Positions 46,950 through 58,329 of a stretch of 64,000 bases of DNA are shown here, piece after piece. The stretch lies in NCBI RefSeq assembly GCF_900156065.1, contig NZ_FTNF01000006.1, positions 124,001-188,000 on the forward strand. The letters are read 5' to 3'. The position numbers and the translations under genes were made by a program. The stretch comes from Micromonospora avicenniae (GTDB lineage Bacteria > Actinomycetota > Actinomycetes > Mycobacteriales > Micromonosporaceae). The stretch's first letter is position 1. Every line of letters starts with the position of its first letter. Under the pieces are notes generated by a model that made no database searches, was not told the origin of the DNA, and was given only the letters and a program-made list of their open reading frames with translations.

Positions 46950-49391
46950 GTGCAGCTTCCCCCGGGCATGGCCGTCCCCGCGGCGTTGAGCTGGCTGGTC
47001 GCCGCCTCGGCGACCGCGCTGCTCACGGTCGGTCTCCGGCGGCGTACGGGTCCGCACCGGCCGGCGCTCGTGCTGCTCGGGGTGGCCGCCGGGATCGCCC
47101 TGGTCGGCCTCGTGAGCGGGCTCGGCGCGGCGCTCGCCGCGGTGCCGCACTGGGCGCAGGAGCAGGGGCAGCGCACCGGCTGGACGGTCGTCGTCTCGGT
47201 CGCCACGGCCGCGAGCGGGCTGATCTTCCTGGTCGGGCTGTTCCGGCTGCCCGGGGTGATGACCTCCCCGGTGGTGACACTGCGGCTCGTCCTCGACGGG
47301 CTGATGATGGCCGCCGCCGTCTGGTTCGTCGGCTGGGTGCTCGTCAGCGAGCCGACCCGGCTGCTCGGCGACGCCACCCCGACGGGCCACGCCCCGGTCC
47401 TGATCGCCACGGCGGCCGCGGCGCTGACCGCCGGGATCGGCCCGGTCGCCGTCTGCCGGGGCGTCGCCACCCGCGGCCCCCTGGCCGTCCTCGCCGCGGC
47501 CATCGCCACCGTGACCGCTGGTGGGCTCGGCGTCGCCGTCGGGCTCGCCCAGTCCGGGCAGGGGATGGTGCTGACCGGTGCGGGGCTGTCGTCGGTCGGT
47601 CTGCTCGCCGTGGCGCTGTCGGCGCTGCGGGTCGATCCCCGGGGTCGGGTCGAGTCGGACGGCACTGACCGTAGCGGTGAGAACGGGTTCATTCCGATGT
47701 TCGCCATGACCGTGTCGGCGACCTATCACCTCGCCCAGGGCGGCCGGTTCACACCGCTCACGGTCGGGGTCTGCGCCGTCGAGGGATTCGCGCTGGTGGC
47801 CCGCCAGTACCTGGCGATGCGGGACGTGCGGGCGTACGCGGAGCGCCTGGCCGAGCGCGAGGCGCACTTCCGGGAGCTGGCGCACACCGACGCGTTGACC
47901 GGGTTGGCCAACCGGCGTGGGCTGCTGCGAGCGGTGCACCACCGCGTCGCGGCGGGCGATCCGTGCGTGCTGCTCGGCCTCGACCTGGACGGCTTCAAGC
48001 ACGTCAACGACATGCGCGGGCACGACGTGGGTGACGCGGTGCTCGCCGAGGTGGGGCGCCGGCTGCGGGAGACCCTCGGCCCCGGCGACGTGGCGGCCCG
48101 GTTGGGCGGTGACGAGTTCGCGATACTGCTGTCCGGCCGCCCGGAGGAGGCGGACCGCGTCGCCGAGCGGCTGCTGGCGGTGCTCGGCCGGGCCTACGAG
48201 CAGACGGCTGGGCCGCTCTTCCTCTCCGTCAGCATCGGGGTGGCCGGTTGGGACGGAGAGCCCGACGTGGAGTTGTTGCTGCGCCACGCCGACCTGGCGC
48301 TGCGCTACGCAAAGCAGCGCGGGAAGAGCCGGATCGAACGCTACGACGTCGCGTACGACCAACTGCTGCGTCGCCGGACGACGCTGGAGCACGAACTGCG
48401 CGGCGCGATCGAGCGCGACGAGCTGCGGCTGGTCTTCCAACCGGTCGCCTCGCTGCCGTCGGTACGCCCGGTCGGCGCCGAGGCGCTGCTGCGCTGGCGT
48501 CACCCGGAGCTGGGCAACGTGCGCCCGGACGAGTTCATCCCGCTCGCCGAGGAGTGCGGCATGATCGCCAAGCTCGGTGCGTGGGTGCTCAACGAGGCGT
48601 GTCACCAGCTCTCCCGCTGGCTCGCCGGCGGGCACGACGTGTGGGTCTCGGTGAACGTCTCGCCCCGTGAGCTGCACGACCCGGAGTACGTGGTGCTGGT
48701 CGCCGACGCGCTGCGCCTGCACGGTGTCCCGCCGCAGCGCCTGGTGCTGGAGGTGACCGAGCACGCGGTCGCCACCGACCTGGACGAGCTGATCCGGCGG
48801 CTGACCGCGCTGCGCCGGACCGGGGTGCGGATCGCCCTGGACGACTTCGGTGCCGGTTACTCCTCGCTGGGGCAGCTGCGCCGGCTGCCGATCGACATTC
48901 TCAAGATCGACCATGGCCTGGTGGCCGAGCACGAGCCGGTCCGCCCCGAGGGGCGGGACGGGCCGGCCTTCGCGCCGATGGTCGACATCGTCATGCGCCT
49001 CGGCCATCAGCTCGGCCTGGAGGTGATCGCCGAGGGCGTCACCACGCCCACCGAACTGGCCGCGGTGGTCGCCGCGGGCTGCCGGTTCGGCCAGGGGGCG
49101 CTCTGCGGCTGGGGCGTACCGGCCGAACACCTGGAGGTGATGCTCGAGGCAGCCACCTCGCCGGGGGCAAGGCCGGCGGGCGCCTCGTCGGGCGCCCGGT
49201 CGCCGGGTCACGCCGGCGGCGGAGTGGATGCCGGCGCCCGGCCGCCGATGCCGCCTCCGTCGCGCCTTCCGCAGCGCGCGTCCGGGCAGCTCACACCGGG
49301 TGTCGCGGGCGCGCCGCGGACCGACTCGCCGACACCGGTGAACCAACATGTGGGATCAGTTGACTCATCGCGTGAGATGCGTCAGGCTTGA
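46950..49391 (+). CDS. Membrane GGDEF-EAL protein, third copy
   Basis: GTG 46950 is used; ATG 46968 is a shorter alternative, and neither has a clear ribosome site. The 813-residue protein has about eight N-terminal membrane helices (up to about residue 290), then an intact GGDEF (386-390) and an EAL domain with Glu511 in [47 protein letters not shown] and GQGAL. All catalytic residues are there. The RxxD inhibitory site is missing. The last 85 or so residues are low-complexity Pro/Ala/Gly. Both activities are possible. Divergent from ilvD, its end is 185 bases from ilvB. Confidence 0.9.
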   Translation: MQLPPGMAVPAALSWLVAASATALLTVGLRRRTGPHRPALVLLGVAAGIALVGLVSGLGAALAAVPHWAQEQGQRTGWTVVVSVATAASGLIFLVGLFRLPGVMTSPVVTLRLVLDGLMMAAAVWFVGWVLVSEPTRLLGDATPTGHAPVLIATAAAALTAGIGPVAVCRGVATRGPLAVLAAAIATVTAGGLGVAVGLAQSGQGMVLTGAGLSSVGLLAVALSALRVDPRGRVESDGTDRSGENGFIPMFAMTVSATYHLAQGGRFTPLTVGVCAVEGFALVARQYLAMRDVRAYAERLAEREAHFRELAHTDALTGLANRRGLLRAVHHRVAAGDPCVLLGLDLDGFKHVNDMRGHDVGDAVLAEVGRRLRETLGPGDVAARLGGDEFAILLSGRPEEADRVAERLLAVLGRAYEQTAGPLFLSVSIGVAGWDGEPDVELLLRHADLALRYAKQRGKSRIERYDVAYDQLLRRRTTLEHELRGAIERDELRLVFQPVASLPSVRPVGAEALLRWRHPELGNVRPDEFIPLAEECGMIAKLGAWVLNEACHQLSRWLAGGHDVWVSVNVSPRELHDPEYVVLVADALRLHGVPPQRLVLEVTEHAVATDLDELIRRLTALRRTGVRIALDDFGAGYSSLGQLRRLPIDILKIDHGLVAEHEPVRPEGRDGPAFAPMVDIVMRLGHQLGLEVIAEGVTTPTELAAVVAAGCRFGQGALCGWGVPAEHLEVMLEAATSPGARPAGASSGARSPGHAGGGVDAGARPPMPPPSRLPQRASGQLTPGVAGAPRTDSPTPVNQHVGSVDSSREMRQA

Positions 49392-49395
49392 GCGC

Positions 49396-49431
49396 ATGTC
49401 GTCTCACTGGTCGCTGCGAGTACTTATCTGA
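49396..49431 (+). CDS. Candidate ilvB leader peptide (Arg-Val-Leu-Ile)
   Basis: ATG 49396 opens an 11-residue frame, MSSHWSLRVLI, ending at TGA 49429-49431. The final codons are for Val, Leu and Ile, the products of this pathway. A 10-base-pair hairpin begins directly after the stop and a terminator follows. This is the layout of a ribosome-mediated attenuator. The upstream ribosome site is weak (AGGCTTGAGCGC). Confidence 0.6.
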   Translation: MSSHWSLRVLI

Positions 49432-49458
49432 GCGCACTCTCCCTGGTCGAGAGTGCGC
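49432..49458 (+). promoter_or_regulatory. Leader hairpin of the ilvB attenuator
   Basis: GCGCACTCTC (49432-49441) pairs perfectly with 49449-49458 across a seven-base loop. It lies between the leader-peptide stop and the terminator, so it can serve as the pause or anti-terminator stem. Confidence 0.6.
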
Positions 49459-49459
49459 T

Positions 49460-49490
49460 GGCCCCGTGCATCTGCACGTGGGCCGTTTTT
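49460..49490 (+). terminator. Intrinsic terminator in the ilvB leader
   Basis: Left arm 49460-49470 and right arm 49473-49484 form a GC-rich stem (GGCCCCGTGCA with one bulged T) followed by GTTTTT (49485-49490). U-tracts like this are rare in this window, which points to a true Rho-independent attenuator 85 bases before ilvB. Confidence 0.75.
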
Positions 49491-49575
49491 ATTGCCGTCG
49501 GCCCGATCGACGGGCCCGCCCGCGTTCCATCCGCAACAACTGCCGCACCCACTCCAGCCGAAGGCCCGAACCGCC

Positions 49576-51456
49576 ATGACGAGACCCACGCCAGAGACAC
49601 TCGCCCACTCCGCACGCCGAGCCCGCGCGGCCGCCGCGCCGGCCACCGACACCGATCCCGCTGCCCGGACCGTCGCCGCTCCGGCCGCTCCGGCGGTACG
49701 GACACCCGCCCCGGCCCAGGTCTCCGGGGCCGGCTCCCTCGTGCGGTCCCTCGAGGCGCTCGGCGTCGACGTCGTCTTCGGCATCCCGGGCGGCTCGATC
49801 CTGCCGGCGTACGACCCGCTCTACGACTCCGCCGTCCGGCACATCCTCGTCCGTCACGAGCAGGGCGCCGGGCACGCCGCCACCGGCTACGCGCAGGCGA
49901 CCGGTCGGGTCGGCGTCTGCATGGCCACCTCCGGCCCGGGCGCGACCAACCTGGTCACGCCGATCGCCGACGCGTACATGGACTCGGTGCCGGTGGTCGC
50001 CATCACCGGCCAGGTCGCCCGTCCCGCGATCGGCACGGACGCCTTCCAGGAGGCGGACATCCAGGGCATCACCCTGCCGATCACCAAGCACAACTTCCTG
50101 GTGCAGGAAGCCGCCGAGATCCCGCAGGTGCTGGCCGAGGCGTTCCACCTGGCGAGCACCGGCCGGCCCGGCCCGGTGCTGGTCGACATCCCGAAGGACG
50201 TGCTCCAGGCCGCCACCACCTTCACCTGGCCGCCGACGCTCGACCTGCCCGGCTACCGGCCGACCCTGCACCCGCACGGCAAGCAGATCCGCGAGGCGGC
50301 GCGTTTGATGGCGAGCGCCCGCCGGCCGGTGCTCTACGTCGGTGGCGGGGTGCTCAAGGCCGGCGCCACCGACGGGCTGCGGCAGCTCGCCGAGCTGACC
50401 GGCATCCCGGTGGTGACCACGCTGATGGCGCTCGGCGCGTTCCCCGACTCGCACCCGCAGCACCTGGGTATGCCCGGCATGCACGGCACGGTCGCCGCCG
50501 TCTACGGATTGCAGAAGGCCGATCTGATCGTGGCGCTCGGCGCCCGCTTCGACGACCGGGTCACCGGCCGGCTGGACTCGTTCGCGCCCGACGCGACAGT
50601 GGTGCACGCCGACATCGACCCGGCGGAGATCGGCAAGAACCGCCACGCGGACGTGCCGATCGTCGGCGACGCGCGGCACGTGATCGACGAGCTGATCGCC
50701 GCGGTCACCGCCGAGCGGGCGGCCGGCCCCACGACGGACCTCGGCGACTGGTGGAACCAGCTCGACGACCTGCGCAGGCGTTACCCGCTGGGGTACGACG
50801 ACCCGGCCGACGGCACGCTCTCCCCGCAGTACGTCATCAAGCGGATCGGCGAGATCGTCGGCCGGGACGCGATCTACGTCGCCGGTGTCGGCCAACACCA
50901 GATGTGGGCCTCACAGTTCATCTCGTACGAGAAGCCGTACACCTGGTTGAACTCCGGCGGCCTCGGCACGATGGGCTACGCGGTGCCGGCGGCGATGGGT
51001 GCGAAGGTCGGCAAGCCGGACACGGTGGTGTGGGCGATCGACGGCGACGGCTGCTTCCAGATGACCAACCAGGAGCTGGCGACCTGCGCCCTGGAGGGCA
51101 TCCCGGTAAAGATCGCCGTGATCAACAACGGCAATCTCGGGATGGTCCGCCAGTGGCAGACGCTCTTCTATGGGGAGCGTTACTCCAACACCGACCTCGG
51201 CACGCACAAGCACCGCATCCCCGACTTCGTGAAGCTGGCCGAGGCGCTCGGCTGCGTCGGCCTGCGTTGTGAGACCGCCGAGGACGTCGACAAGACCATC
51301 GCGGCCGCCATGGAGATCAACGACGCCCCCGTGGTCATCGACTTCGTGGTCGGCAAGGACGCGATGGTGTGGCCGATGGTGGCCGCCGGCACGAGCAACG
51401 ACGAGATCATGTTCGCCCGCGGCGTTCGCCCGGCCTTCGACGAGGATGACATCTGA
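49576..51456 (+). CDS. ilvB: Acetolactate synthase large subunit
   Basis: ATG 49576 ([20 protein letters not shown]) gives 626 residues. The first 50 or so are Ala/Thr/Pro-rich, longer than in E. coli IlvI. Then comes [20 protein letters not shown], the activating Glu in [33 protein letters not shown] and the ThDP motif [19 protein letters not shown] followed by INN. It condenses two pyruvates to acetolactate, or pyruvate with 2-ketobutyrate, using ThDP, FAD and Mg. First gene of ilvBNC behind the attenuator. ilvN follows after a short mini-ORF. Confidence 0.95.
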   Translation: MTRPTPETLAHSARRARAAAAPATDTDPAARTVAAPAAPAVRTPAPAQVSGAGSLVRSLEALGVDVVFGIPGGSILPAYDPLYDSAVRHILVRHEQGAGHAATGYAQATGRVGVCMATSGPGATNLVTPIADAYMDSVPVVAITGQVARPAIGTDAFQEADIQGITLPITKHNFLVQEAAEIPQVLAEAFHLASTGRPGPVLVDIPKDVLQAATTFTWPPTLDLPGYRPTLHPHGKQIREAARLMASARRPVLYVGGGVLKAGATDGLRQLAELTGIPVVTTLMALGAFPDSHPQHLGMPGMHGTVAAVYGLQKADLIVALGARFDDRVTGRLDSFAPDATVVHADIDPAEIGKNRHADVPIVGDARHVIDELIAAVTAERAAGPTTDLGDWWNQLDDLRRRYPLGYDDPADGTLSPQYVIKRIGEIVGRDAIYVAGVGQHQMWASQFISYEKPYTWLNSGGLGTMGYAVPAAMGAKVGKPDTVVWAIDGDGCFQMTNQELATCALEGIPVKIAVINNGNLGMVRQWQTLFYGERYSNTDLGTHKHRIPDFVKLAEALGCVGLRCETAEDVDKTIAAAMEINDAPVVIDFVVGKDAMVWPMVAAGTSNDEIMFARGVRPAFDEDDI

Positions 51457-51457
51457 C

Positions 51458-53114
<1,657 letters not shown>

Positions 53115-53506
53115 GTTCCTTCACCGGCCGCCCGGGACGTAGGCCCGGTCAGCCCATCGACGGCCCCGACGTGGCGCTCTCCCCGGTGCCACGCCGGGGC
53201 CGTCGGCTTTCGCCGGGCGGGACCGTGCGAGGAGACGCTCCGTCCGGACCTGCCCCCCCCACGTCGCCGCCGGTCACGTCGCCGTCGAGCGGCGGGCCGG
53301 CGCCCGGTTAACGGGGAATCAACTCCGCGACAACACCGTGTGAGGGCGCTCACCCCGATGTCCCGGACACGCCGGGCAGTGCGCCCCCTACCATCGCTCA
53401 TAGGTGCGCGAAGCCGGCACCTGACGGCCATGATCCGGTTCGGCGCAGGGCGCAGTGCGGCGTCCGACAGCCCGGCCGACCGCTCTGACTACAGCTACGA
53501 GGACCG
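53115..53506. other. 392-base intergenic region between ilvC and serA
   Basis: No gene is seen. The ilvC terminator is at 53158-53205; the second half (53300-53506) must hold the serA promoter. TTCACACGGTG-like and palindromic TGTCGCGGAG elements were not strong enough to call. Confidence 0.6.
53158..53205 (+). terminator. Terminator of ilvBNC
   Basis: Arms 53158-53175 (CGACGGCCCCGACGTGGC) and 53188-53205 form an 18-base-pair stem with one mismatch, 44 bases after the ilvC stop. GCTTT follows. Confidence 0.8.
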
Positions 53507-55105
53507 ATGAATCCTGTCGTACTGATCGCCGAAGAACTCGCCCCCGCCGCCATCGAGGTGCTCGCGCACGACTTCGACGTCCGCCACGTCGACGGCACCG
53601 ACCGCCACGCGCTGCTCTCCGCCCTCGCCGACGCCGACGCCGTCATCGTGCGCAGCGCCACCCAGATCGACGCCGAGGCGATCGCCGCCGCGCCGCGGCT
53701 CAAGGTGGTCGCCCGCGCCGGCGTGGGGCTGGACAACGTCGAGGTGCCGGCCGCCACCGCGCGCGGCGTCATGGTCGTCAACGCGCCCACCTCCAACATC
53801 GTCTCCGCCGCAGAACAGGCCGTCGCACTGCTGCTCGCCGTCGCCCGCAACACCGCGAGCGCCAGCGCCGCGCTGAAGGCGGGGGAGTGGAAGCGGTCGA
53901 AGTACACAGGTGTCGAGATCCAGGGCAAGACCGTCGGCGTCGTCGGCCTCGGCCGCATCGGCGTGCTCTTCGCGCAGCGCATCGCCGCCTTCGGCACCCG
54001 GCTCATCGCGTACGACCCGTACATCCAGCCGGCTCGCGCCGCGCAGCTCGGCGTCCGCCTGGTCGGCTTGGAGGAGCTGCTGCGGGAGAGCGACTTCATC
54101 TCCATCCACCTGCCGAAGACGCCTGAGACGGTCGGTCTGATCGGTGAGAAGGAACTGGCCATCGTCAAGCCGGGCGTGCGCATCGTCAACGCCGCCCGCG
54201 GTGGTCTCGTCGACGAGCAGGCCCTCGCCGACGCGATCGCCGAGGGGCGGGTCGGCGGCGCGGGCGTGGACGTCTACTCGAAGGAGCCGTGCACCTCGTC
54301 GCCGCTGTTCGCGTTCGACAACGTGGTCGCCACCCCGCACCTGGGCGCGTCCACCCACGAGGCGCAGGACAAGGCCGGCCTGGCCGTGGCGAAGAGCGTC
54401 AAGCTGGCGCTGCAGGGCGAGTTCGTGCCGGACGCGGTGAACGTGCAGGCCGGTGGCGTGGTCGCCGAGGACGTACGCCCGTTGCTGCCGCTGGCCGAGA
54501 AGCTCGGGCGGGCGTTCACCGCGGTCGCCGGCGGGATCGCCGCCAGCGTGACCGTCGAGGTACGCGGTGAGGTCGTCGACCACGACGTCTCGGTGCTCAA
54601 GCTCGCCGCCACCAAGGGGCTGTTCAGCTCGGTGGTCGAGGAGCAGGTGACCTACGTCAACGCGCCGCACCTGGCGGCCGAGCGTGGCGTCGAGGTCACC
54701 CTGGCCACCCAGGCCGAGACGGTCGAGCACCCGAACCTCGTCACCGTGCGCGGCGCGCTGCCCGACGGCCGGACGGTCAGCGTCTCCGGGACGGTGACCA
54801 GCGCCGGCCCCCGGGACGTCATCAAGCTGACCGAGGTGGACGGTTTCGACGTGGAGATCGGTGCGGAGGGCATCCTGGTCTTCCTCCGCTACGCCGACCG
54901 GCCGGGCGTGGTCGGCACCGTGGGTACGCTGCTCGGCGAGGCCGGCGTCAACATCGCCGCGATGCAGGTGGCGCGTCGCGAGGCCGGTGGCGAGACGCTG
55001 ATGACGCTCACCGTCGACCAGGCGCTCGGCGCCGACCTGCTCACCTCCGCCGCCGAGTCGATCGGCGCGACCGCGGCGAGCGCCGCGGACCTGCGCGACG
55101 AATGA
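53507..55105 (+). CDS. serA: D-3-phosphoglycerate dehydrogenase
   Basis: The 532-residue protein is the long actinobacterial SerA. It has a substrate-binding domain, a Rossmann domain (VGVVGLGRIGVLFAQRI), the catalytic Arg in NAARGGLVDE, Glu in DVYSKEPC and His in TPHLGASTHEAQ, then the extra ASB intervening domain (about 315-450) and a C-terminal ACT domain (VFLRYADRPGVVGTVGTLLGE) that binds serine. It catalyses the first step of serine synthesis from 3-phosphoglycerate with NAD+. Placement between ilvC and leuB matches mycobacteria. Confidence 0.95.
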   Translation: MNPVVLIAEELAPAAIEVLAHDFDVRHVDGTDRHALLSALADADAVIVRSATQIDAEAIAAAPRLKVVARAGVGLDNVEVPAATARGVMVVNAPTSNIVSAAEQAVALLLAVARNTASASAALKAGEWKRSKYTGVEIQGKTVGVVGLGRIGVLFAQRIAAFGTRLIAYDPYIQPARAAQLGVRLVGLEELLRESDFISIHLPKTPETVGLIGEKELAIVKPGVRIVNAARGGLVDEQALADAIAEGRVGGAGVDVYSKEPCTSSPLFAFDNVVATPHLGASTHEAQDKAGLAVAKSVKLALQGEFVPDAVNVQAGGVVAEDVRPLLPLAEKLGRAFTAVAGGIAASVTVEVRGEVVDHDVSVLKLAATKGLFSSVVEEQVTYVNAPHLAAERGVEVTLATQAETVEHPNLVTVRGALPDGRTVSVSGTVTSAGPRDVIKLTEVDGFDVEIGAEGILVFLRYADRPGVVGTVGTLLGEAGVNIAAMQVARREAGGETLMTLTVDQALGADLLTSAAESIGATAASAADLRDE

Positions 55106-55124
55106 GCTGAACGCAGCACGACGG

Positions 55125-55148
55125 GGGCCCGGCAGATCTGCCGGGCCC
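55125..55148. terminator. Terminator of serA
   Basis: A perfect 24-base palindrome (GGGCCCGGCAGA and its complement), followed by TTT, begins 19 bases after the serA stop. Confidence 0.75.
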
Positions 55149-55281
55149 TTTGGCGTACCGGCCGCTCGCCGGTGCCGAAGCCGGCGAGGTCGGCAGCAGG
55201 GCGAGGCAGGCCGACGAGTACAGCGCCGGCCGAGGCACCAGGGGCGTTCAGCGGCCTCGCCAGTCCCGTTGCCTGCCTCGA

Positions 55282-55659
55282 TCAGTTGGACAGGCGGGCG
55301 GGCGGCGGGTAGACCGAGCCGTCCTGCGCGTCGAAGAGCATGAGCCCGTACTGACCGGCGAGCCGCTCGATGTCGAGCAGCACCTGGTCCTCGCAGGCCG
55401 GGTTCAGGTTCATCTCGATGTGGTCGGCCATCGCGTGCAGTGGCGCGACCTCCCACGGGGTGCCGGGCCTCGGGGGCCGATCCGGATAGGTGGCGGTGAT
55501 CGCACGGTAGAAGCCGACCACGCGGGGATCCGGCTGGCGCTCGGCGTGTTCTCCCTGCCGGCACCGATGCACCGCTGCTCGTACGTCCTCGGGCGTCGCC
55601 CCGTCCGCCAGGGCCCACACGCTCAGATCGAAACTCACGGCGGACAGAGTGCCATTCAT
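55282..55659 (-). CDS. Hypothetical protein, 125 residues
   Basis: ATG 55659 opens MNGTLSAVSFDLSVWALADG. The 125-residue acidic protein has TPEDVRAAVHRCRQGEHAER, DPRVVGFYRAITATYPDRP, and a C-terminal half with HIEMNLNPACEDQVLLDIER and YGLMLFDAQDGSVYPP. The layout (a helix with VHRC, then YGLMLFDAQDG) looks like small actinobacterial proteins of unknown function, some of which resemble immunity proteins of secreted toxins. No signal peptide and no toxin gene is adjacent. The assignment stays open. Confidence 0.65.
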   Translation of the reverse strand: MNGTLSAVSFDLSVWALADGATPEDVRAAVHRCRQGEHAERQPDPRVVGFYRAITATYPDRPPRPGTPWEVAPLHAMADHIEMNLNPACEDQVLLDIERLAGQYGLMLFDAQDGSVYPPPARLSN

Positions 55660-55952
55660 CGTTCACCGTGTCGAAACTGCCCCGCCGCAGGCCAGCCGTC
55701 GGGTTGCCGTCATCCTGCCAGGACGGTCCGCTGTGGAGACTCTTGCGTCGAGTTGCGTCGATTCGCTAGCGTACCCGTGCGGTCACCGGCCGAGCACCGC
55801 GACGTCGACCCGTCTTCGGGTGGCGCGGTCGACCCCGGCCCGACCGGCCCGCACCCCTCGAATGCGCGAGCCACGCGCACTCGTCGCTGACCGGCCCCCA
55901 CGGCCGTTGCCGCGGGCGTGGGGGCCGATCGCCGGTCCGCACCCGCAGGTCG

Positions 55953-56798
55953 TCAACGACGCTGGGCGGAGAGCGCCCGATAGTCCGAGTTGCCCTTGAA
56001 CCAGGCCAGCCCGGCCGGGCCGGCGGCGTAGAGCGCTGTCGCGTACGCGTCGGCCACCGTGAGGTCCGGGCCCACCACGGTCGCGGCGAGCAGCTGGTCG
56101 GCGGGCTGCCCGGTGTGCGGGTCGACGACGTGCCCCTGCCGCCCGCTCACCCCGGACGTGCCGATCGCGCCCGCCGTCATCTCCAGTACCAGCGGCGGGC
56201 GGTCGTGCTCGATCGGGTGGTGCACGGCGATCCGCCACGGGCCGCCATGCGCAGCGTGTCCGCGTACCACCAGGTCGGCGCCGCAGACCACCGCATAGTC
56301 GTGGACACCGTTGGCCCGCAGCCGGGCGGCGGCGCGCTCCACCGCCCAACCGCCGAGCAGGCCGCCGGGGTCGAAACCGCCGGGGACCGCCCACGCGTCG
56401 AACCATCCGTCGGTCGCCGCGCGCATCGCGGCGCACCTGTCCACCAGGTCGGCGAGCGGGGCGTACGACTCGGGGCTGATCTCGCCCCGGCGCAGCCGGG
56501 AGACGAGGCTGTCCGGTCGGGTCGGGCCGTAGGTGAGGTCGATGGCGCGCAGCTCGGCGACCGCGTCCCGCAACGCCTCGCCGACGCCCCGCCGACCCAG
56601 CCAGGTGGGCGCGTTGAGCAGCAGCGTGTACTCGGCGGTGGTCGTACGGACGTGGTGCTGCACCGCGATCCGGTCCGGCGTCACGGCGCGGGCCCGGTCG
56701 ACGCGGTGCGCGGGGCTGCCGAGCCGCAGGTCGGGCCGGCGGTGCCGGAAGGTGGCCGGGTCGGGCCAGCGGGTCCTCGGCTGCTCGTCGATGCGCAT
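55953..56798 (-). CDS. ApbE-like FAD:protein FMN transferase family protein
   Basis: ATG 56798 (MRIDEQPRTRWPDP) gives 281 residues. ApbE features are present: DLTYGPTRPDSLVSRLRRGE, FDPGGLLGGWAVERAAARL and TSGVSGRQGHVVDPHTGQPA, with Asp and Thr residues near the Mg site in VADAYATALYA. It has no lipobox or signal peptide, unlike exported ApbE proteins, so an intracellular flavinylation role is possible. No target protein gene (Nqr, Rnf or FMN-bind lipoprotein) is nearby. The GGLLGG loop departs from the usual DLGGIAKG. Confidence 0.75.
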   Translation of the reverse strand: MRIDEQPRTRWPDPATFRHRRPDLRLGSPAHRVDRARAVTPDRIAVQHHVRTTTAEYTLLLNAPTWLGRRGVGEALRDAVAELRAIDLTYGPTRPDSLVSRLRRGEISPESYAPLADLVDRCAAMRAATDGWFDAWAVPGGFDPGGLLGGWAVERAAARLRANGVHDYAVVCGADLVVRGHAAHGGPWRIAVHHPIEHDRPPLVLEMTAGAIGTSGVSGRQGHVVDPHTGQPADQLLAATVVGPDLTVADAYATALYAAGPAGLAWFKGNSDYRALSAQRR

Positions 56799-57021
56799 GG
56801 CGATTCGCCCCCTCGGGAGTGGCGGCCGCGTCGACGCGACCACCGGCGTGGGCCCCCCTTGACCCACCCAGAGACAGGCTAGGCAGCCAAGATGACTGCT
56901 TCATGAAACGCAGCTGGGAGGGTCCTGTGCGTCGACATCGTCTTAAGATATGGGCACCGTGTACCGGGTAGCGGGACGCCGGCGTACCGTGGGCGCAAAC
57001 GGCGAGCAGAGGAGCGCAGGC

Positions 57022-58053
57022 GTGGCACGGATCGCGGTGGTGGCCGGGGACGGAATCGGTCCCGAGGTGGTCGCGCAGGCCCGCAAGGTCCTCGACGCGG
57101 TGCTCCCCGGTGTGCAGGCCACCGAGTACGACCTCGGCGCCGCCCGCTGGCACCGCACCGGCGAGGTGCTGCCGGACTCGGTCCTGGCCGAGCTGGCGCA
57201 GCACGACGCGATTCTGCTCGGCGCGGTCGGTGACCCGACCGTACCTCCCGGTGTGCTGGAGCGCGGCCTGCTGCTCAAGCTCCGGTTCGCCTTCGACCAG
57301 TACGTGAACCTCCGCCCGTCCCGGCTCTGGCCGGGCGTGCCCGGCCCGCTGGCCGGCGTCAAGCCCGGGGAGGTCGACCTCGTCGTGGTGCGTGAGGGCA
57401 CCGAGGGGCTCTACGCCGGAGCCGGCGGGACGCTGCACCGCGACACCCCCGCCGAGGTCGCCACCGAGGAGAGCCTGAACACCCGGCACGGCGTGGAGCG
57501 GGTGATCCGCGACGCGTTCGCCCGGGCCGGGCGCCGCGAGCGGCGCAAGGTCACCCTCGTGCACAAGACCAACGTCCTCAGTCATGCCGGCTCGCTCTGG
57601 TCGCGCACGTTCGAGGCGGTCGCCGCCGAGCACCCCGACGTCACCACCGAATACCAGCACGTCGACGCCGCGGCGATGTTCCTGGTCACCCAACCGCAGC
57701 GCTACGACGTGGTCGTCACCGACAACCTCTTCGGGGACATCCTCACCGACATCGCGGGCGCCGTCACCGGCGGCATCGGGTTGGCCGCCAGCGGGTGCAT
57801 CAACCCGGAGGGGCGGTACCCGTCGATGTTCGAACCGGTGCACGGTTCCGCGCCGGACATCGCCGGCCAGGGAGTGGCCGACCCGGTTGCCGCAGTTCTC
57901 TCCGCAGCCCTCCTGCTCGACCAGCTCGGGCACACCGACGCCGCGAACCGGGTCACCGCCGCCGTCGCCATCGAACTGGCCAACCGTGCACCGGGCGTAC
58001 CCGTGGGCACGGCGGAGGTGGGCGACCGGCTCGCGAGCCTCGCCGCCGGCTGA
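57022..58053 (+). CDS. leuB: 3-isopropylmalate dehydrogenase
   Basis: GTG 57022 ([17 protein letters not shown]) behind AGAGGAG gives 343 residues; longer starts upstream lack coding support. It has the beta-decarboxylating dehydrogenase signature: the GDGIGPE strand, [11 protein letters not shown] (Arg residues that hold malate), [11 protein letters not shown], the catalytic Lys in VHKTNVL and the Asp triad in VDAAAM and [16 protein letters not shown] specificity is supported by [15 protein letters not shown]. It oxidises 3-isopropylmalate to 2-oxoisocaproate in leucine synthesis. The leuCD genes are not in the window. Confidence 0.94.
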   Translation: MARIAVVAGDGIGPEVVAQARKVLDAVLPGVQATEYDLGAARWHRTGEVLPDSVLAELAQHDAILLGAVGDPTVPPGVLERGLLLKLRFAFDQYVNLRPSRLWPGVPGPLAGVKPGEVDLVVVREGTEGLYAGAGGTLHRDTPAEVATEESLNTRHGVERVIRDAFARAGRRERRKVTLVHKTNVLSHAGSLWSRTFEAVAAEHPDVTTEYQHVDAAAMFLVTQPQRYDVVVTDNLFGDILTDIAGAVTGGIGLAASGCINPEGRYPSMFEPVHGSAPDIAGQGVADPVAAVLSAALLLDQLGHTDAANRVTAAVAIELANRAPGVPVGTAEVGDRLASLAAG

Positions 58054-58329
58054 ACCCGTGGCGGCGAGGACGACCGGCTGACTGCGGCATCAGCCGACGT
58101 TACCGACCGGGTGCCGTCACGCGAGTACGGCGATCCCGGCCCGGCGGTACCGGCGCCCGACGTGGAGCGCGCGTGCAACGTCTCCGCCGGTCACCGGTAC
58201 CGTTCTTTCGGCGCTGCCTGGCGAGCCGGGCGGCGCTTCCCCCTGAACGAACGTTCGGGGTAAGTTTCTGGGCACCAGTTCGTCGGCATGCGATCGCGCA
58301 TGTCGTTGTCCGGTAGGGAGGTCAGCGCG

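Noticed and set aside
49396..49490. T-box riboswitch before ilvB
   Set aside because: The leader is too short and lacks a T-box consensus; a translated leader with attenuator fits better.
55282..56798. A toxin-immunity or flavinylation island after serA
   Set aside because: The small hypothetical protein and the ApbE-like gene have no toxin, secretion or flavoprotein partner nearby, so a system cannot be supported.
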